From: Waddliaceae bacterium
Lineage (GTDB): Bacteria > Chlamydiota > Chlamydiia > Chlamydiales > GCA-2709385
NCBI GenBank assembly: GCA_002709385.1
Contig: PAQS01000045.1
Location: 1-24,156, forward strand
Length of the DNA: 24,156 nucleotides
Direction of reading: 5' to 3'
Each line of letters opens with the position of its first letter. Position 1 is the stretch's first letter. Both the position numbers and the translations under genes were made by a program. A model generated the notes under the pieces. It saw only the letters and a list, made by a program, of their open reading frames with translations. It searched no databases and was not told the origin of the DNA. Of this stretch, positions 14,962-22,207 are shown piece after piece.

Positions 14962-15042
14962 TGCTTTATCTAAATTGATACAAGACACTTTATCAATTCA
15001 TTGTTATCCAATAATTTTGGCTATTATCGATCTTGTTTTTTC

Positions 15043-15078
15043 TAGATTAATTTAAGATCTTGTAGTAATATTAATCTA
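15043..15078. repeat. inverted repeat in the dtd-khpA spacer
   Basis: A perfect 9-bp inverted repeat (TAGATTAAT / ATTAATCTA) is separated by 18 bases within the 199-base gap between dtd and khpA. It lies about 80 bases before the khpA start. It could be an operator or mRNA leader structure. The very high AT content makes chance plausible. I see no other defined element here except a possible -10 (TAAAAT) near 15124. Confidence 0.35.
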
Positions 15079-15160
15079 TGAAGGTACTATCCTACTGTAA
15101 CTCACAGATTTAGCTATTACTGCTAAAATGTAAAATCCAACTGTCGTAGAGGGCCGAGTA

Positions 15161-15418
15161 ATGAAAGAGTTTGTCGCTTACATCGTAAAGAATTTGGTAG
15201 ATCACCCTGAACTTGTGAAAATCAATGAGATTGGTGGAACACAAACCCTCATCATCGAACTATCCGTTGAAAAAAGTGATATTGGCAAAATCATCGGAAA
15301 AAAAGGAAAAACGATTAACGCTATTCGCACTTTGTTGATGTCTGTTGCAAGCAGAAATGGTATTCGCGTGAACTTAGAAATACTAGAAGATCCTACTAAA
15401 GCGAGTTCATCCGAATAA
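15161..15418 (+). CDS. khpA: KH-domain RNA-binding protein KhpA
   Basis: An 85-residue single KH domain, the size of the KhpA/YlqC family. The RNA-gripping GxxG loop is GKKG at 46-49 within IGKIIGKKGKTINAIRTLL, preceded by a conserved N-terminal helix (LVKNLVDHPELV type). KhpA proteins bind many RNAs, often together with KhpB/Jag, and have been linked to cell-division and translation control. In many bacteria khpA lies beside rpsP and ribosome genes; here it stands alone between dtd and a tRNA, with a strong terminator behind it. GAGGG serves as the ribosome binding site. Confidence 0.88.
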   Translation: MKEFVAYIVKNLVDHPELVKINEIGGTQTLIIELSVEKSDIGKIIGKKGKTINAIRTLLMSVASRNGIRVNLEILEDPTKASSSE

Positions 15419-15451
15419 TTCAGTCTGAATTTATCTCTATTTATTGATAAG

Positions 15452-15491
15452 AAAAAAGGTGCAATCTAGTTTCTAGATGAGCACCTTTTTT
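15452..15491. terminator. bidirectional terminator between khpA and tRNA-Arg
   Basis: An 11-bp outer stem (AAAAAAGGTGC / GCACCTTTTTT) encloses an inner 6-bp stem (ATCTAG / CTAGAT) with a TTT loop. The A-run on one side and T-run on the other give both strands a U-tract, so it can end khpA rightward and the tRNA transcript leftward. Confidence 0.92.
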
Positions 15492-15509
15492 ATAATCAGA
15501 AAGAATATT

Positions 15510-15583
15510 TAGACTGAGTAGGACTCGAACCTACGACCCTCCGCTTAGAAGGCGGATGCTCTATCCAGCTGAGCTATCAGTCC
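15510..15583 (-). tRNA. tRNA-Arg (anticodon UCU)
   Basis: A complete cloverleaf can be folded on the - strand: acceptor GGACTGA with TCAGTCT (terminal G-U pair), D-arm GCTC/GAGC, anticodon arm TCCGC/GCGGA with loop CTTCTAA, a five-base variable loop and T-arm GTAGG-TTCGAGT-CCTAC. Anticodon TCT reads AGA/AGG, the Arg codons favoured in AT-rich genomes. The discriminator is A and CCA is not encoded. It has its own promoter at 15598-15626. Confidence 0.96.
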
Positions 15584-15597
15584 ATAAGAATGCTTCT

Positions 15598-15626
15598 ATC
15601 TTACCCATCATCGCGCTAAATTTCAA
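15598..15626 (-). promoter_or_regulatory. promoter of tRNA-Arg
   Basis: Read leftward: TTGAAA (15626-15621), a 17-base spacer, then TAAGAT (15603-15598). Fourteen bases separate the -10 box from the mature tRNA 5' end, giving a short precursor leader for RNase P. The spacer is GC-richer than its surroundings. Confidence 0.78.
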
Positions 15627-15847
15627 GACAGAAAAAAGCAAGGCTCCTTTTTTTTGATAACAGTTTCATTTTTACCATCAAAAATAAGCTCTATTATCTG
15701 CTCTTTTTTCACTTTGATTTTCTCTATAGTCTAAATAAAGAATTTACGAAGATTTACCCTCTATATAATCTTTATACTTTTCTTATTTTTCCTTCATATC
15801 TTTCCTTTATAGTTTAAATATAAGCACATACAAAAGGGAGGAAAGAC

Positions 15848-16819
15848 ATGACACTATCAGGAGGTATTATCGGAAAAACAGATCATATGAGTTCGAATGT
15901 TTCAATCTGCTATCGACCTGGAGAGGGCGAAGATCAATACAATCAGGGCGACATAAAAATTTTTGACCTAAAAAGAAGGGTACAAAGCAATACATCAAAA
16001 AAATACCAATTCAATGCTATGATCTGCGCAACAATTGCCGTAATTACTTTTCCTACCATTATCGGGCCGATTGCATTAGGAGCAGCAGCAATGTACTTAT
16101 TCAACAAATCTTTCACAACCTACGATGCTGAGGATAGCGATATACAAAAAATCACTTTTTCTCTTGCTTACAATGGGAATTTAGAAAAAGTAGCCTATAA
16201 CATAGAAACACCTTCATGGACAGATTTCTTGGAGCATATAGGGATAGAAAATAACAACTCTAATGAAAACTATACGGATCTTGATCTTGAAACGAATCCA
16301 GTTTCAGAACCACTTAAAGCATTGATCGCCTCTAAGCTAGAAGAAAGAAAAAGTAAGGGACCTCCAAGAGCTAGAATGAAAAGCATACAATACATAGTGA
16401 GGTGCCATAGACCAATCAATGGAAAATATGATGAAACTTTTCTTTTAAATCTTATTAAAAAACATCATATTACTTATGATACATACAACTTAGAAAAAAG
16501 AATTTTATCTCAAAAAAATAACAAAACGGAAGTGGCAATCTCTGGTCCTTACGCAGCTGCTTTAAGGCTTGCTTCCAGTGAAAAAGTAAAAGACATTCTA
16601 GGAACAGATTTCCCTTTATCCGAAAATCAAAAAGAGCTCAACAAGTTAATTCAAGAAAGAAAAGCTCTTTCTGATAATAGTAAACTAAAGCTTACAATGA
16701 CTGTCTTCGATAAGGAACAACAAACAAAAACAAGTACTAAGTATCTTCTCGAAGTCAACGAATCAGGGGAGCAATACTTGACTATTGGCGCAGTAGAAAC
16801 AAGAAAACTCGTAGCATAA
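15848..16819 (+). CDS. lineage-specific protein with a short bilobed hydrophobic segment (candidate inclusion-membrane/secreted protein)
   Basis: I do not recognise this 323-residue protein by family. Residues 1-54 are polar with no classical signal peptide. Residues about 55-85 form one hydrophobic block of two lobes around a Pro-Thr-Ile-Ile-Gly-Pro turn (AMICATIAVITF, then IALGAAAMYLF), followed by about 235 mainly hydrophilic, Lys/Asn/Glu-rich residues. A closely spaced hydrophobic hairpin in an otherwise soluble protein is the hallmark used to predict chlamydial Inc proteins inserted in the inclusion membrane by type III secretion. Here the block is somewhat shorter than usual, so this is only a candidate. 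A strong ribosome binding site (GGGAGG) supports the start. The 264-base upstream spacer is very AT-rich, with a TATAAT at 15764-15769 but no convincing -35. An ordinary inner-membrane anchor is the alternative. Confidence 0.75.
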   Translation: MTLSGGIIGKTDHMSSNVSICYRPGEGEDQYNQGDIKIFDLKRRVQSNTSKKYQFNAMICATIAVITFPTIIGPIALGAAAMYLFNKSFTTYDAEDSDIQKITFSLAYNGNLEKVAYNIETPSWTDFLEHIGIENNNSNENYTDLDLETNPVSEPLKALIASKLEERKSKGPPRARMKSIQYIVRCHRPINGKYDETFLLNLIKKHHITYDTYNLEKRILSQKNNKTEVAISGPYAAALRLASSEKVKDILGTDFPLSENQKELNKLIQERKALSDNSKLKLTMTVFDKEQQTKTSTKYLLEVNESGEQYLTIGAVETRKLVA

Positions 16820-16836
16820 AAAGCTTTCTTTGTTCA

Positions 16837-16866
16837 CTATCAAGCTTCTGAAAAGGAGCTTGATAG
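16837..16866 (+). promoter_or_regulatory. hairpin covering the folK ribosome binding site
   Basis: A perfect 10-bp inverted repeat (CTATCAAGCT, 16837-16846, with AGCTTGATAG, 16857-16866) encloses a ten-base loop and ends on the base before the folK ATG. The AAGGAG ribosome binding site (16853-16858) lies partly in the loop and partly in the 3' arm, so folding would limit ribosome access. It lacks a T-tract and is therefore not a typical terminator of the preceding gene. Confidence 0.65.
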
Positions 16867-17331
16867 ATGGTATGGGAAGTATACTTAGGCTTAGGCGGAA
16901 ATATCGGTGATAGTAAAAGCCGCATTCAAAAAGCTTTCAAGATACTAAACAGCCATCCAAGAATTGAAAAAGCCGAACTTTCCCCTATTATTCAAACAGA
17001 CCCTGTAAGTGATCTTCCACAAGAAAAATTTCAAAATGCTGTATGTAAAATCATCACGAATCTATTACCAGTAGAACTTTTCTCTCTTACAGAAGAAATC
17101 GAAAAACTTTTAGGAAAAGTTCCTAAAGCTAAAAATGCTCCTCGAAAAATTGATATTGATTTGTTGTTATACGGAAACTTAAAAGGTCAATTCGGACCTC
17201 TCTCAATTCCCCACCCTGAGTGGTTAAATCGCAGTTTTGTCCTTCAGCCCCTAGCTATGCTCACAGACACTATTCCTATTCCTGGAAGTGAAATTGAGCA
17301 AGAGCGAATGAATGTACCTAAAATTTCTTAA
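16867..17331 (+). CDS. folK: 2-amino-4-hydroxy-6-hydroxymethyldihydropteridine pyrophosphokinase
   Basis: Transfers pyrophosphate from ATP to 6-hydroxymethyl-7,8-dihydropterin in folate synthesis. The 154 residues match E. coli HPPK (159). Visible are LGLGGNIGDS (7-16), QTDPVS (43-48, the usual ETxPvg site), the metal-binding DIDLLLYG with Asp96 and Asp98, and IPHPEWLNRSFVLQPLA (about 118-134). The usual RWGPR loop is reduced to NAPR. In Chlamydia the folK activity is, as I recall, part of a multi-domain folate locus; here it stands alone with no folP, folB or folA nearby. Its ribosome binding site is in a hairpin ending at the ATG. It converges on and overlaps by four bases the leftward gene at 17328. 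Confidence 0.9.
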   Translation: MVWEVYLGLGGNIGDSKSRIQKAFKILNSHPRIEKAELSPIIQTDPVSDLPQEKFQNAVCKIITNLLPVELFSLTEEIEKLLGKVPKAKNAPRKIDIDLLLYGNLKGQFGPLSIPHPEWLNRSFVLQPLAMLTDTIPIPGSEIEQERMNVPKIS

Positions 17332-18200
17332 TCAAAACCAGGGTTATCAAAGTCTGGATTATCAAAAGGTTCTAACAGCTCTCCATTCTGATCATCATAC
17401 ACATGAGTATCTGATCGATCAGCAATACCATCCCCATCTGTATCATTTCTAGATCTAAATCCCTCTCCTAAAGGCCCTTTTTCTAATCCAAACGGCGCCT
17501 CTGTTCCCAAACGTTCATTACTTACTTTTTTCATTTCACTGAGATTTTTTACCACTGCTCCAGAAGCCATAAGGACTCTATCATAAAGCTCAGTGCTTGG
17601 AGCCCCACCAGCGCTAATTACAGATTTTCCCTCACCAAAAAATGTAGCAATCCTACTTTGACCACTTTTTTTAGCCTTAGCTTCTCTTCTACCATCAAGG
17701 GGCTCTTCAAGCTCATATCCTTCTTTTAAAGAACTTTGTAAACGCTCTTCATCTTTTTTCTCTAAGCCCACTTGGTACCAATCCGATGAACTCTCTCTAG
17801 ATGGATTTTTTGCACGCACAAATAAGCCTGGTGGTTGGCTTGTAAAACGAAACTCTTTAGCAAAACCCCATACTTTCTTGTTAGAAGCCGATGAACCTTT
17901 CTCATTACTAAGAGGAGAGATTTGACGGCCTAAATCATAATTATCAAAATAATTTCTGACCATCCCCTCCACTTTGTCCAAAGCAGCTTCACAATCTGGA
18001 TTATTAGAACTTGGAGCATCCGTACCACTCAAAGTAATTCTAAATCGCTTTCTAACTGTCTCACCATCAAGATTTAATACATCCATAAAAACTACACGAG
18101 TAGCTGGCTTAGCTGTACTTTCTTCAGTTTCATGATTCAAATCGACGTTATCCAAACGAATGTGTTCTTGAGGAGAATCATTGTTTATACTACCAGACAT
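17328..18200 (-). CDS. hypothetical protein with C-terminal calcium-binding-type motif and FDNP repeat
   Basis: A 290-residue soluble protein of unknown family, without signal peptide or membrane segment. The N-terminus is Ser/Asn/Asp/Glu-rich (MSGSINNDSPQEH), compatible with but not proof of a type III secretion signal. The middle contains a compact-looking region (about 35-150) and a basic stretch (REAKAKKSGQSR). Near the end DTDGDGIAD (253-261) matches the DxDxDGxxD acidic loop of thrombospondin type 3, dockerin and EF-hand-like calcium sites. The last residues are a near-repeat, FDNP-DFDNP-GFD. The start has AAAGGA eleven bases upstream; the AT-rich region behind it has a TATAAT-like box but no good -35. 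The combination of polar N-terminus and calcium-type loop suggests a secreted or surface protein; this is inference. Confidence 0.75.
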   Translation of the reverse strand: MSGSINNDSPQEHIRLDNVDLNHETEESTAKPATRVVFMDVLNLDGETVRKRFRITLSGTDAPSSNNPDCEAALDKVEGMVRNYFDNYDLGRQISPLSNEKGSSASNKKVWGFAKEFRFTSQPPGLFVRAKNPSRESSSDWYQVGLEKKDEERLQSSLKEGYELEEPLDGRREAKAKKSGQSRIATFFGEGKSVISAGGAPSTELYDRVLMASGAVVKNLSEMKKVSNERLGTEAPFGLEKGPLGEGFRSRNDTDGDGIADRSDTHVYDDQNGELLEPFDNPDFDNPGFD

Positions 18201-18306
18201 GCCATTTGGTCCTTTTAATTAAGTAAATCAATATTAATATTATAATTAAAAATAACTAAAACATCTATAAATCAACTATAACAACTTATTTCACCACGCT
18301 TTTATT

Positions 18307-18345
18307 AAAAAAATAATAAGAAAAACCTCTTCTTCCAAAGAAGAG
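18307..18345 (-). terminator. leftward intrinsic-terminator-like hairpin between divergent genes
   Basis: A perfect 8-bp stem (CTCTTCTT / AAGAAGAG, loop three bases) lies at 18327-18345. On the - strand it is followed by TTTTT and, after a few bases, a seven-T run ending at 18307. This is a terminator layout for leftward transcription, yet no leftward gene lies upstream of it. It could attenuate a leftward leader or block antisense RNA from kdsA. Rightward it would just be a hairpin in the kdsA leader. Confidence 0.5.
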
Positions 18346-18392
18346 CCCTCTCTGTTAAAATTTTGTCAATTTACTGATTCTGGAGGCCTCTA

Positions 18393-19226
18393 GTGAACTG
18401 TGTAGATATAGCTGATTTTAAAGTGGGACCTGGTAGGTCTTTAGTTATGATGTGTGGTCCTTGTATCATCGAAAACGAAGAGCATTGTTTTCAGGCTGCA
18501 GAGACTTTAAAAAGTATATTTTCTCTTCATGATATTCGCTTAGTTTTTAAGGCTAGTTATGACAAAGCGAACCGATCATCTATTAATTCATTTCGCGGTC
18601 CTGGTATTGACGAAGGTTTGCGTATTTTAGGCCGTATTCGTAAGGAATTAGGTATTCCGGTTGTAACAGATGTACATTCTCCGGAAGAAGCAACACAAGC
18701 AGGAGAGGTTGTAGATGTTTTACAGATCCCAGCTTTTCTTTGTCGACAAACAGATCTTTTAGTAGCAGCGGGTAATACAGGGAAAGTCATCAATGTCAAA
18801 AAAGGGCAATTTATGGCTCCTTGGGATATGACTCATGTTGTTGAAAAAATTCGTTCTACAGGAAATGAAAAAATCATTCTCGTAGATCGTGGTACCAGCT
18901 TTGGTTACAACAATTTAGTCTCCGACTTCCGTGCAATTCCGATTATGAAAAAGACTGGTTGCCCTGTATGTTTTGATGCATCACATTCGGTGCAGTTACC
19001 GGGAGGCTTAGGTGCAAGTTCTGGTGGACAGCGTGAATTTATTCCAACACTTATTAAAGCAGCTATTGCAGCCGGAGCTAACTGTTTGTTTATGGAAGCA
19101 CACCCTGAGCCGTCAAAAGCTTTAAGTGATGCAGCCTCTGTTTTCCCATTTAAAGAGCTTCCAACTCTACTTGCTCAATTACAGCAATTGTATGAACTGA
19201 TACAAACAATGGAAGAGAGAGAGTAA
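18393..19226 (+). CDS. kdsA: 3-deoxy-D-manno-octulosonate 8-phosphate synthase, metal-dependent type
   Basis: Condenses phosphoenolpyruvate with arabinose-5-phosphate to give KDO-8-phosphate for the LPS inner core. The 277-residue TIM-barrel protein has CGPCIIENEE (21-30), FKASYDKANRSS, SFRGPGIDEGL, IPAFLCRQTDLL, NVKKGQFMAPWDM, FGYNNLVSDFR and MEAHPEPSKALSD. Cys24 in GPC, together with the FDASHSVQLPGG stretch, places it with metal-dependent enzymes like that of Aquifex, not with the metal-free E. coli type, which has Asn there. The start is GTG with GGAGG six bases upstream; no ATG fits. It heads an LPS block with the lptC/A/B-like genes following within 25 bases, so synthesis and export of LPS are probably co-transcribed. 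Confidence 0.96.
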   Translation: MNCVDIADFKVGPGRSLVMMCGPCIIENEEHCFQAAETLKSIFSLHDIRLVFKASYDKANRSSINSFRGPGIDEGLRILGRIRKELGIPVVTDVHSPEEATQAGEVVDVLQIPAFLCRQTDLLVAAGNTGKVINVKKGQFMAPWDMTHVVEKIRSTGNEKIILVDRGTSFGYNNLVSDFRAIPIMKKTGCPVCFDASHSVQLPGGLGASSGGQREFIPTLIKAAIAAGANCLFMEAHPEPSKALSDAASVFPFKELPTLLAQLQQLYELIQTMEERE

Positions 19227-19251
19227 CAAAAGAACTGGAGAAACTGTACTG

Positions 19252-19962
19252 ATGCTACGTACTACGCTTGTTGTGACAACGACTGTTCTTCTCTTTTTAT
19301 CTCTCGCGATGGGGTATCAGCTTTCTCGGACATCCGATGCTGACTATAAACTTTATGAAAAGTTGACCGTTAGTAGTAATCCTGAGAAAGCTATATCAGA
19401 TGAAACGATTGTCAGTCATCAGTCACGCCAAGCTCCAGAAAAAAATATTTGGTTTTCAAAACAGCATCAACGTCTCCATTTCCGTCTATATGCAGAGAAT
19501 TCTGAACTTGTTTATTCTCGCAATTACGATCTAACAGAAGTAGTTGAAAAATTAGAAAATGTGCACTGCTACATGCAAGAAGAGCTTTTTTACGTTAATG
19601 AAGAAGGGAAAGATTTCATCATTCAGCCTAATGGTCGCCTTCTTCAGCGTAACTCATCTCCAGACCAAGAAAAAGTTTGGCTTGATATAGACCACCCTGG
19701 CTTACGTGCAATGCAGCGCATTCGTTTTCTTCAAGCTGATCAAGCATTTTACTACTACAAAACCAACCGCTTTATAGCGGAAAGTGTTCACTTACAACGC
19801 TACCTTTTAGAAGGCCATAACCTAACAGAAGCTTTGGATCGTTCTCAAATGGTTATGGATGGAAAAGCTGAGCAAGTAGAGTTTACACTTGAAGATAAAG
19901 ACGTCAACTTCCGAGCCAAGCGCCTAAACGCAACTTTTTTCTCCCCTAGAGGTTCCCTGTGA
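19252..19962 (+). CDS. lptC: LptC-like LPS export protein
   Basis: A 236-residue protein with one N-terminal membrane anchor (residues about 4-22, LVVTTTVLLFLSLAMGYQL) and the rest predicted outside the cytoplasmic membrane. Its place between kdsA and an OstA-type protein plus lptB is the lptC position. LptC is the bitopic component that receives LPS from the LptB2FG transporter and hands it to LptA. Sequence similarity in this family is weak and I rely mainly on topology and order. It matches the gene following kdsA in Chlamydia, usually annotated as hypothetical. It overlaps the next gene by four bases (GTGA). A GGAG ribosome binding site lies eleven bases upstream, a slightly long spacing. 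Confidence 0.75.
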   Translation: MLRTTLVVTTTVLLFLSLAMGYQLSRTSDADYKLYEKLTVSSNPEKAISDETIVSHQSRQAPEKNIWFSKQHQRLHFRLYAENSELVYSRNYDLTEVVEKLENVHCYMQEELFYVNEEGKDFIIQPNGRLLQRNSSPDQEKVWLDIDHPGLRAMQRIRFLQADQAFYYYKTNRFIAESVHLQRYLLEGHNLTEALDRSQMVMDGKAEQVEFTLEDKDVNFRAKRLNATFFSPRGSL

Positions 19963-21425
19963 AATTTCATTTGCTTATCAGTTTTTTTCTTTGCTCTGCT
20001 CTATCTCTACAAGGACTAGAAGACACACAACAACAAATTGATTTTCGTTCCGATACAGCAGAATACAACGGTAAACGCCTTGTCTTAGAAGGAGCGGTAC
20101 AGCTTTGCCATGGAATTGGTCAGCTTCAAGCTGAGCATGCAACAGCTACAGAAGAAGAAGGTCGCTTCACTCACCTTCACTTAAAAAATCAAGTATCTAT
20201 CGAATTACCAGATGGCGCTACTTTAGAGTGTTCTGAAGCCTCTATCGACTATGAAACAATGACCGCTACCCTAAAAGGAAGTGAAGATAATCCTCTTGTT
20301 CGTTACCAAGATTCTGGCTTAGTTTCTACACAAATAGAGGAAAAAGAGCTTGCTTCACTAAGTTTTGAAGCAGAAGAAATGCTCCTAGTTCTTGCTCAGC
20401 TCGAAAAAGATACGAAATCTCCCGAACAATATGCAGTTCAAGAGATTCATGCAAAGCGTCGTATTCATATTTTATATAATGATTTTTACGAAATTACAGC
20501 TGATCAAGGTACCTATCAATACGATCTTACCAATTCTAAAAATAGAAATATTCTTCTTTACTCAGCTTCTAAAAATAAGCCATGTATTGTAAAACGTGGA
20601 GAAGAAGATTCTATTGAATCAAGCAGTATTGCTATTCATCTAGACAGTAACTTACTGATTCTAGAAAACCCTTTAGGCCATTTAGCAATGGATGCTGAAG
20701 GGGAAGCTCCTCGAATTGTTACGCTTCAAGCAGAAGAACTTCAATGGCATGAGAATGATTATACCATTGAACTACTACGAGATGTTCATATCGCTCCAGA
20801 AGGTTTTGGTACTTTACACAGCCAAAATAGCGTACGTATGAACTATGCAAACGAAGACTCTTCTTTAGCTGTTCAAAAAATAGAAAGTAAAGGCCTTACA
20901 AATCTGGTATATCAGGCTCCTCATGATAAACATCGCAGAGTCTTAGAAAGTACAGGTCTTATTCTGCTCGATACACAGGCTTCTCAAGTTCTCTTATTGG
21001 CAGATGAGCAACAAGTATCCTATATCGACCGTTTAGGAAAGGTCTATTCCGATAAGATCCTCTTGGATTACTCCAAAGACCTGAATGACAAATTTGCAAT
21101 GGAAAAGATGCTCATTCAAGGAGCTGTCAAAATTGTAAATTATAGCAATAAACACAGCCTCAATAATGACGTACAGTATGCTCTAGCAGATCAGGTTGTC
21201 TATACAGCTAAAAATGAATGTATGCTACTTACATCTGAGCCAGAGAGACGTGTCTTATATATTGACCAAGGAAACAATTATACCATCAGCGCTTCTACTG
21301 TAGAGGTAAAAAGAGATCTTGATGGAGAAGAAGCTATCCGCGGTATAGGTAGTGTTCGCTTTGAATTAGCTCAGGAAGAATTACAGACTCTAGAAAAAGA
21401 ATTTCAATTATCAGGCATATTATGA
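19959..21425 (+). CDS. lptA: LptA/OstA-family periplasmic LPS-transport protein, enlarged
   Basis: Secreted beta-jellyroll protein that would bridge LPS across the periplasm. Residues 1-19 are a Sec signal peptide (FHLLISFFLCSALSLQG). The OstA pattern follows: IDFRSDTAEYNGKRLVLEGAVQL (about 28-50), then further strand-rich repeats around 225-290 (VTLQAEELQWHENDYTIELLRDVHI), 350-385 and 395-470, ending RGIGSVRFELAQ. At 488 residues it is more than twice E. coli LptA (185), suggesting two or three tandem OstA-type units. The start is GTG overlapping the lptC stop, preceded by AGAGG. It overlaps lptB by four bases. The family call is firm for the N-terminal unit; the repeat count is my estimate. 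Confidence 0.8.
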   Translation: MKFHLLISFFLCSALSLQGLEDTQQQIDFRSDTAEYNGKRLVLEGAVQLCHGIGQLQAEHATATEEEGRFTHLHLKNQVSIELPDGATLECSEASIDYETMTATLKGSEDNPLVRYQDSGLVSTQIEEKELASLSFEAEEMLLVLAQLEKDTKSPEQYAVQEIHAKRRIHILYNDFYEITADQGTYQYDLTNSKNRNILLYSASKNKPCIVKRGEEDSIESSSIAIHLDSNLLILENPLGHLAMDAEGEAPRIVTLQAEELQWHENDYTIELLRDVHIAPEGFGTLHSQNSVRMNYANEDSSLAVQKIESKGLTNLVYQAPHDKHRRVLESTGLILLDTQASQVLLLADEQQVSYIDRLGKVYSDKILLDYSKDLNDKFAMEKMLIQGAVKIVNYSNKHSLNNDVQYALADQVVYTAKNECMLLTSEPERRVLYIDQGNNYTISASTVEVKRDLDGEEAIRGIGSVRFELAQEELQTLEKEFQLSGIL

Positions 21426-22186
21426 CCGACAATTCGCCAAACGACCAAAATACAAAAGAAAAAGTTAGTTTTCTTGATGTGCGCGACCTTGTTAAATATT
21501 ACGGTGGAAAACCCGTAGTAAACGGTCTTTCATTTCAAGTTGCCAGAGGTGAGATTGTAGGGCTTCTTGGTCCTAACGGCGCTGGAAAAACTACAGCATT
21601 TTATATGACAGTAGGATTGATTCAGCCTGATAAGGGAAAAGTTTTATTTCAAGGGCAAAACATCACAAAGCTTCCTATGAATGAACGCGCTCAAATGGGA
21701 ATGGGGTATCTAGCACAAGACCCATCTGTCTTCCGTAATTTGACAGTGGAACAAAATATTATGTGTATTCTAGAAAACATCCCTATTTCTCATGCTGAGC
21801 GTAAGGTTCGACTAGAAAAACTTTTACATGAACTCCGTCTAGAGCCTCTTGCTAAAATGAAAGCTTCAGGTTTGTCCGGCGGAGAAAGACGTCGAGTAGA
21901 AATCACACGAGCACTGGTAACAAATCCAAGCTTTCTTCTACTAGATGAGCCTTTTGCTAACATCGATCCTATTGCTGTTCATGACGTACAAGAAATGATT
22001 CGACTCTTGGCGAAAAAGAATATTAGCATTTTGATTACAGATCACAATGCCCGTGAAATCTTTTCCGTTGTAGACAGAAGTTATATTGTACGAAATGGAA
22101 AAGTAATGCTTTCTGGATCAGTAGATGAACTAGTAAACGATAAAGATGCCCGACATCATTATCTCGGTGAAGACTTTAAACTTTAA
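21422..22186 (+). CDS. lptB: LPS export ABC transporter ATP-binding protein LptB
   Basis: Cytoplasmic ATPase powering extraction of LPS from the inner membrane as part of LptB2FG. The 254 residues show Walker A GPNGAGKT (50-57), a Q-loop region at YLAQDPSVFRNLTVEQN (96-112, the typical LptB motif), signature LSGGE (151-155), Walker B FLLLDEP (171-177, Glu176), FANIDP and the H-loop His208 in TDHN. LptF and LptG permeases are not in the window. The ATG overlaps the lptA stop. The first ~17 residues are a hydrophilic extension before the domain begins. It ends the LPS block; a 21-base gap follows with no terminator I can see. Confidence 0.95.
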   Translation: MTDNSPNDQNTKEKVSFLDVRDLVKYYGGKPVVNGLSFQVARGEIVGLLGPNGAGKTTAFYMTVGLIQPDKGKVLFQGQNITKLPMNERAQMGMGYLAQDPSVFRNLTVEQNIMCILENIPISHAERKVRLEKLLHELRLEPLAKMKASGLSGGERRRVEITRALVTNPSFLLLDEPFANIDPIAVHDVQEMIRLLAKKNISILITDHNAREIFSVVDRSYIVRNGKVMLSGSVDELVNDKDARHHYLGEDFKL

Positions 22187-22207
22187 CCCCCTCTTTTTTA
22201 AATAATT

